Assembly: GCF_900129935.1 (NCBI RefSeq)
Contig: NZ_FQXJ01000029.1
Span: 1 to 47,971, forward strand
Length of the DNA stretch: 47,971 nt
Direction of reading: 5' to 3'
Source: Desulfosporosinus lacus DSM 15449
GTDB lineage: Bacteria; Bacillota; Desulfitobacteriia; Desulfitobacteriales; Desulfitobacteriaceae
This document shows, one piece after another, positions 45,282 to 47,971 of this stretch; the stretch's first letter is position 1, and each line of letters opens with the position of its first letter. The position numbers and the translations under genes were made by a program. The notes under the pieces were generated by a model. It did not search any database and had not been told where the DNA came from. It worked only from the letters and a program-made list of their open reading frames with translations.

Positions 45282-45366
45282 GACACCTTGGCCATCCGCC
45301 GGCGGTCCCTTCTCGCCGTCCTTGGCTATAGGGACACTTGGCCATCCTTGGGCCGGCGGTCTAGCC
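45282..45366. repeat. Imperfect GC-rich direct repeat
   Basis: gacaccttggccatcc plus gccggcggtcc begins at 45282; a second copy gacacttggccatcc plus ttgggccggcggtc begins near 45333. CCGCCGGCGG is itself a 10-bp palindrome. The block is much richer in GC than its surroundings. Confidence 0.55.
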
Positions 45367-45452
45367 TCGAACATCTAGTTCTAGTTCTAGTTATAGTTGC
45401 TGTGACATGATACCTTTATGGTCGTCACTCAATTAGTTGAATCCAAACCTCA

Positions 45453-45501
45453 GGATATATCAGATAGGTCCATTTTTATAATTGGCCTATCTGATATATC
45501 C
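45453..45501. repeat. 20-bp inverted repeat downstream of nuoN
   Basis: Arms 45453-45472 and 45482-45501 (GGATATATCAGATAGG...) match at 18 of 20 positions around a 9-nt loop. There is no T-run after either side; function unknown. Confidence 0.55.
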
Positions 45502-45540
45502 CTTCAGCGACACGCTGTGTGGGCTTTTTCCTGCTTTACA

Positions 45541-45576
45541 AAAGAGATTCTCAGTTAACAACTGAGAATCTCTTTT
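45541..45576 (-). terminator. Terminator of the nuo operon
   Basis: 16-bp perfect stem (45541-45556 with 45560-45575, AAAGAGATTCTCAGTT), 3-nt loop; on the minus strand the stem ends in CTCTTT followed by TG. About 30 bp after the nuoN stop. Confidence 0.8.
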
Positions 45577-45605
45577 CGACATAGTCGTAACTAAAATCAT
45601 TTAAC

Positions 45606-47042
45606 TCAAAATAAACTCTGGGCTGCCGCAATCGCCATTTGAGCAAGAGGAGTTGGGTAAAGACCGATTGCAATGGTTATTAGCATGGTAAAGACCATCG
45701 TAAACTTCATCGCTCCATGGACAGGAACATCCGGTAAGCCCTCCCCTTCGGCAAGGAACATTACCTTAATCACTGAGAGATAATAGTATACGGAAATCAT
45801 ACTCATGACGAACCCGATATAGGCAATCGCTACATACCCTTGATCCATCGCCGCAGAGAAGAGATAGAATTTCCCTACGAAGCCTGCAAGGGGTGGTATT
45901 CCAGCTAGAGATAACAAGGATGCTGTCATAACCACCGTTGCTAATGGGGAACGGCGCCAGAATCCAGCTAAGTCCTTGATCTCGCTACTGCCTTGCTTCT
46001 CCGCCACAAGCGTTGCTACCGCAAAGGATCCCATATTAGCGAAGACGTAAATCATCGCATAGAAGAGGACACCTTTGATCCCCGCTGTGGATTCAGCAAT
46101 AATACCCACCATCAAATATCCTGCTTGGGCAATGCTGGAAAATGCTAATAATCGTTTTAGGTTCGTTTGGGGTATGGCAATCAAGTTACCCACAATCATC
46201 GTAATCGCTGCCATGACGAACAACAGGGTTTGTCCCGTTGCTGAAAAAGCTTGGCTGTTCATGGTTAAGAGGTAAACACGAATCAGCACAGCAAAAGCTG
46301 CGGCTTTCGAGGCAATCGCCAAGAACGCTGTGACAGGGGTTGGAGCACCTTCGTAGATATCCGGTGCCCAGAGGTGAAACGGCACCAAGGAAATCTTAAA
46401 GCCCAATCCAGCCAAGATGAAGACCGTCGCCAAGAGCGAGGCCGGCGTGAGGTTTCCACCCAGTGAACTCGCAATTTGGGCCAGCTCAGTCGATCCAGTT
46501 AATCCATAAATGAGACTGATTCCGTAGAGTAAGATGGCCGATGAGGTGGCACCAAGCACGAGGTACTTGATTCCAGCTTCCGAGGAACGAGCATCATCTG
46601 CCAAATAGGCCACCAGAATGTAGAAGGAAATGGTCATTAGCTCAAGACCAACATACATCGTAATCAGTTCGCCTGCTCCAGCCATAAGCATCATACCCAA
46701 CGTTGCCAGTAACAGTAACGAATAGAACTCTCCGCGATGTTTCGGTAATTTCTGCACATATCCCCCTGAAGAGAGGACAACCAGCAGGGCAGCCGCCAGG
46801 AAGAGCACTTTGAAATAGACTGCGAACTGATCATGCATATAGAGTCCGTCCAAGAACGCCGCTTCCTGTCCGTAGAAAAAGTCATACAGAGTATAACTGA
46901 GAACCCCTAATAACGAGAAAACAGTGAGTGGCATCATCCCTTTTCGAGCGCCAGCTGGAATCAGGAGTCCAATGGCCAACAGAATCAAGGCCAGCGCGGC
47001 CAGCGCAATTTCAGGCGTGAGCACTGTAGCGATATTGAACAT
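45606..47042 (-). CDS. nuoN: NADH-quinone oxidoreductase-like subunit N
   Basis: Membrane proton-pumping subunit of complex I or a related Fd/F420H2-type enzyme. 478 residues and about 14 hydrophobic segments. Family motifs: YVGLELMTISFYILVAYLAD, GIKYLVLGATSSAILLYGIS, FKISLVPFHLWAPDIYEGAP, PTPVTAFLAIASKAAAFAVL, NLKRLLAFSSIAQAGYLMVG. The ATG overlaps the nuoM stop by one base. It ends the operon. Confidence 0.96.
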   Translation of the reverse strand: MFNIATVLTPEIALAALALILLAIGLLIPAGARKGMMPLTVFSLLGVLSYTLYDFFYGQEAAFLDGLYMHDQFAVYFKVLFLAAALLVVLSSGGYVQKLPKHRGEFYSLLLLATLGMMLMAGAGELITMYVGLELMTISFYILVAYLADDARSSEAGIKYLVLGATSSAILLYGISLIYGLTGSTELAQIASSLGGNLTPASLLATVFILAGLGFKISLVPFHLWAPDIYEGAPTPVTAFLAIASKAAAFAVLIRVYLLTMNSQAFSATGQTLLFVMAAITMIVGNLIAIPQTNLKRLLAFSSIAQAGYLMVGIIAESTAGIKGVLFYAMIYVFANMGSFAVATLVAEKQGSSEIKDLAGFWRRSPLATVVMTASLLSLAGIPPLAGFVGKFYLFSAAMDQGYVAIAYIGFVMSMISVYYYLSVIKVMFLAEGEGLPDVPVHGAMKFTMVFTMLITIAIGLYPTPLAQMAIAAAQSLF

Positions 47043-47971
47043 TAGAACAACCCTCCCATCTTCGCCTGACTCACCATCTCAAGTACCTTGGCCAGGCCTG
47101 AGGAGGTAACTCCGGTATCGATCATTCCCAGTAAAATATTCGGGAAAATTCCTCCCACAAAGATCACAAACCCGAATAAGACGAGCGGAACGAGTTCAGG
47201 TCCTCGAATATCGGTGAGATGATCCCATTCCGAACGGCGCGGTCCGAACAGTACGTTGGCTATCGTCCGTAAGATATAAACGGCTGTAAAGATAATCCCG
47301 GCTATACCCAGAACCGTTTGTACGGGCAACGCTTTAATGGCACCCATGAAAATGGTGAACTCTGCAATGAAATTAACCGTCCCAGGCAATCCCAGCGAGG
47401 CCATACCTGCAATCATAAAACCAATGGCCAAGCGTGGCATTTGATGAGCCAGTCCGCCCAGATCAGCAATGTTGCGAGTGTGAGTCTTCTCGTAGATAAA
47501 ACCGATCATGGAGAAGAAGAGCGCTGCCATCACCCCATGCGCAAACATCATCGCCACAGCACCTGTTGCCGCTGTTGGGTTCAAGGCAGCGATGGCGATA
47601 ATAACATATCCCATATGGCTGACGGAGGAATATCCGACGACATATTTCAGATCCTTTTGGGCCAGAGCGATAAAGGCCGCATAGAGTACGCTAATCACAG
47701 CGAGGGTCGCAATGTACGGTGCCCAAAAACTCGCTCCTACCGGGAGGACATAAACACCTAAACGGATTAATCCATAGCCCCCAATTTTCTTTAAGACTCC
47801 GGCGTGAATCATACTCACGGCGGTCGGCGCACCGGCATAACCGTCAGGAGACCAGGAGTGGAAGGGGAACATGGAAATGAGGGATCCAAAACCCACGATC
47901 ATCAAGGCAAAGGCAACCTTTTGGAATGCCGGACTGTAGAGGTCTTGCCGAGCTGACAGCTGATCAAACAT
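47042..47971 (-). CDS. nuoM: NADH-quinone oxidoreductase-like subunit M, C-terminal part
   Basis: 309 codons to the window edge; the start lies beyond 47971. The Met at the edge is internal, since NuoM is usually near 500 residues. Antiporter-like motifs: MFPFHSWSPDGYAGAPTAVS, MIHAGVLKKIGGYGLIR, KDLKYVVGYSSVSHMGYVII, GMASLGLPGTVNFIAEFTIF. Arranged before nuoN as in complex I operons. Confidence 0.96.
   Translation of the reverse strand: MFDQLSARQDLYSPAFQKVAFALMIVGFGSLISMFPFHSWSPDGYAGAPTAVSMIHAGVLKKIGGYGLIRLGVYVLPVGASFWAPYIATLAVISVLYAAFIALAQKDLKYVVGYSSVSHMGYVIIAIAALNPTAATGAVAMMFAHGVMAALFFSMIGFIYEKTHTRNIADLGGLAHQMPRLAIGFMIAGMASLGLPGTVNFIAEFTIFMGAIKALPVQTVLGIAGIIFTAVYILRTIANVLFGPRRSEWDHLTDIRGPELVPLVLFGFVIFVGGIFPNILLGMIDTGVTSSGLAKVLEMVSQAKMGGLF

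Larger units (their letters stand above)
45159..45605. other. Intergenic region between nuoN and yraN
   Basis: 447 bp without a convincing gene. It contains an imperfect GC-rich direct repeat (45282-45366), a short TAGTTC tandem (about 45379-45399), a long inverted repeat (45453-45501) and the nuo terminator. A 77-codon plus-strand open frame (45177-45410) runs over the repeats and looks non-coding. Confidence 0.6.

Noticed and set aside
45177-45410. Plus-strand 77-codon open frame
   Set aside because: It reads through direct repeats and a TAGTTC tandem; the protein is low in complexity at its end and resembles nothing known.
47971-47971. The edge Met as the true nuoM start
   Set aside because: The sequence at the edge corresponds to the middle of NuoM; at least one third of the protein must lie outside the window.

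Overview
The window looks like a chromosomal segment of a spore-forming, anaerobic Firmicute of the class Clostridia, most like Peptococcaceae such as Desulfosporosinus or Desulfitobacterium. This is inferred from gene content and order, not from a database search. The evidence is the Firmicute order rpsB-tsf-pyrH-frr-uppS-cdsA-dxr-rseP-ispG-proS, the topA-trmFO-xerC-hslV-hslU-codY cluster, an alpha/beta-type small acid-soluble spore protein, a DUF3786 protein, ablAB, a small ferredoxin and a NADH-dehydrogenase-like nuoM/nuoN pair. Almost everything is on the minus strand, so transcription runs from high to low coordinates.

From 1 to 3.1 kb lies the rimP-nusA-ylxR-ylxQ-infB translation operon (infB is cut by the window edge), with a promoter and an attenuator-like leader hairpin. 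From 3.2 to 12 kb there is an accessory block at the place where many Firmicutes carry polC between proS and rimP. It holds a decayed permease behind an ArsR repressor, a ferritin-like protein, and ablB-ablA (beta-lysine solute synthesis) divergent from a three-gene polar amino-acid ABC importer. The two divergent units share a pair of matching palindromes. A sodium:alanine/glycine symporter under a tandem glycine riboswitch completes the block.

From 12 to 23.7 kb is the housekeeping run proS, ispG, rseP, dxr, an AI-2E-type permease, cdsA, uppS, a small unknown gene, frr, pyrH, tsf and rpsB: protein synthesis, MEP isoprenoid synthesis, undecaprenyl and phospholipid precursors, and ribosome recycling. 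From 23.7 to 32.8 kb come a small membrane protein, codY, hslUV, xerC, trmFO, topA and dprA.

From 32.8 to 40.5 kb a second accessory block separates dprA from yifB/comM. It contains Ku with a decayed ligD, a DinB-family protein, DUF3786, an endonuclease-IV-like protein, a spore SASP, Hsp20, an unknown protein, a decayed PocR/PAS sensor and a ferredoxin. From 40.5 to 45.2 kb are yifB, a two-component system and yraN. The window ends with nuoN and the 3' part of nuoM.

The most notable non-coding signals are: (i) two RACAACTT-N13-AAGTTGTY palindromes between ablA and the ABC importer, one over the ablA -10 box; (ii) a glycine riboswitch whose pairing geometry predicts an OFF switch on an importer; (iii) long inverted repeats sharing a GGATGTAACGA core; (iv) three protein-coding ruins (COG0701 permease, LigD, PocR/PAS sensor) that can be read through frameshifts and stops.
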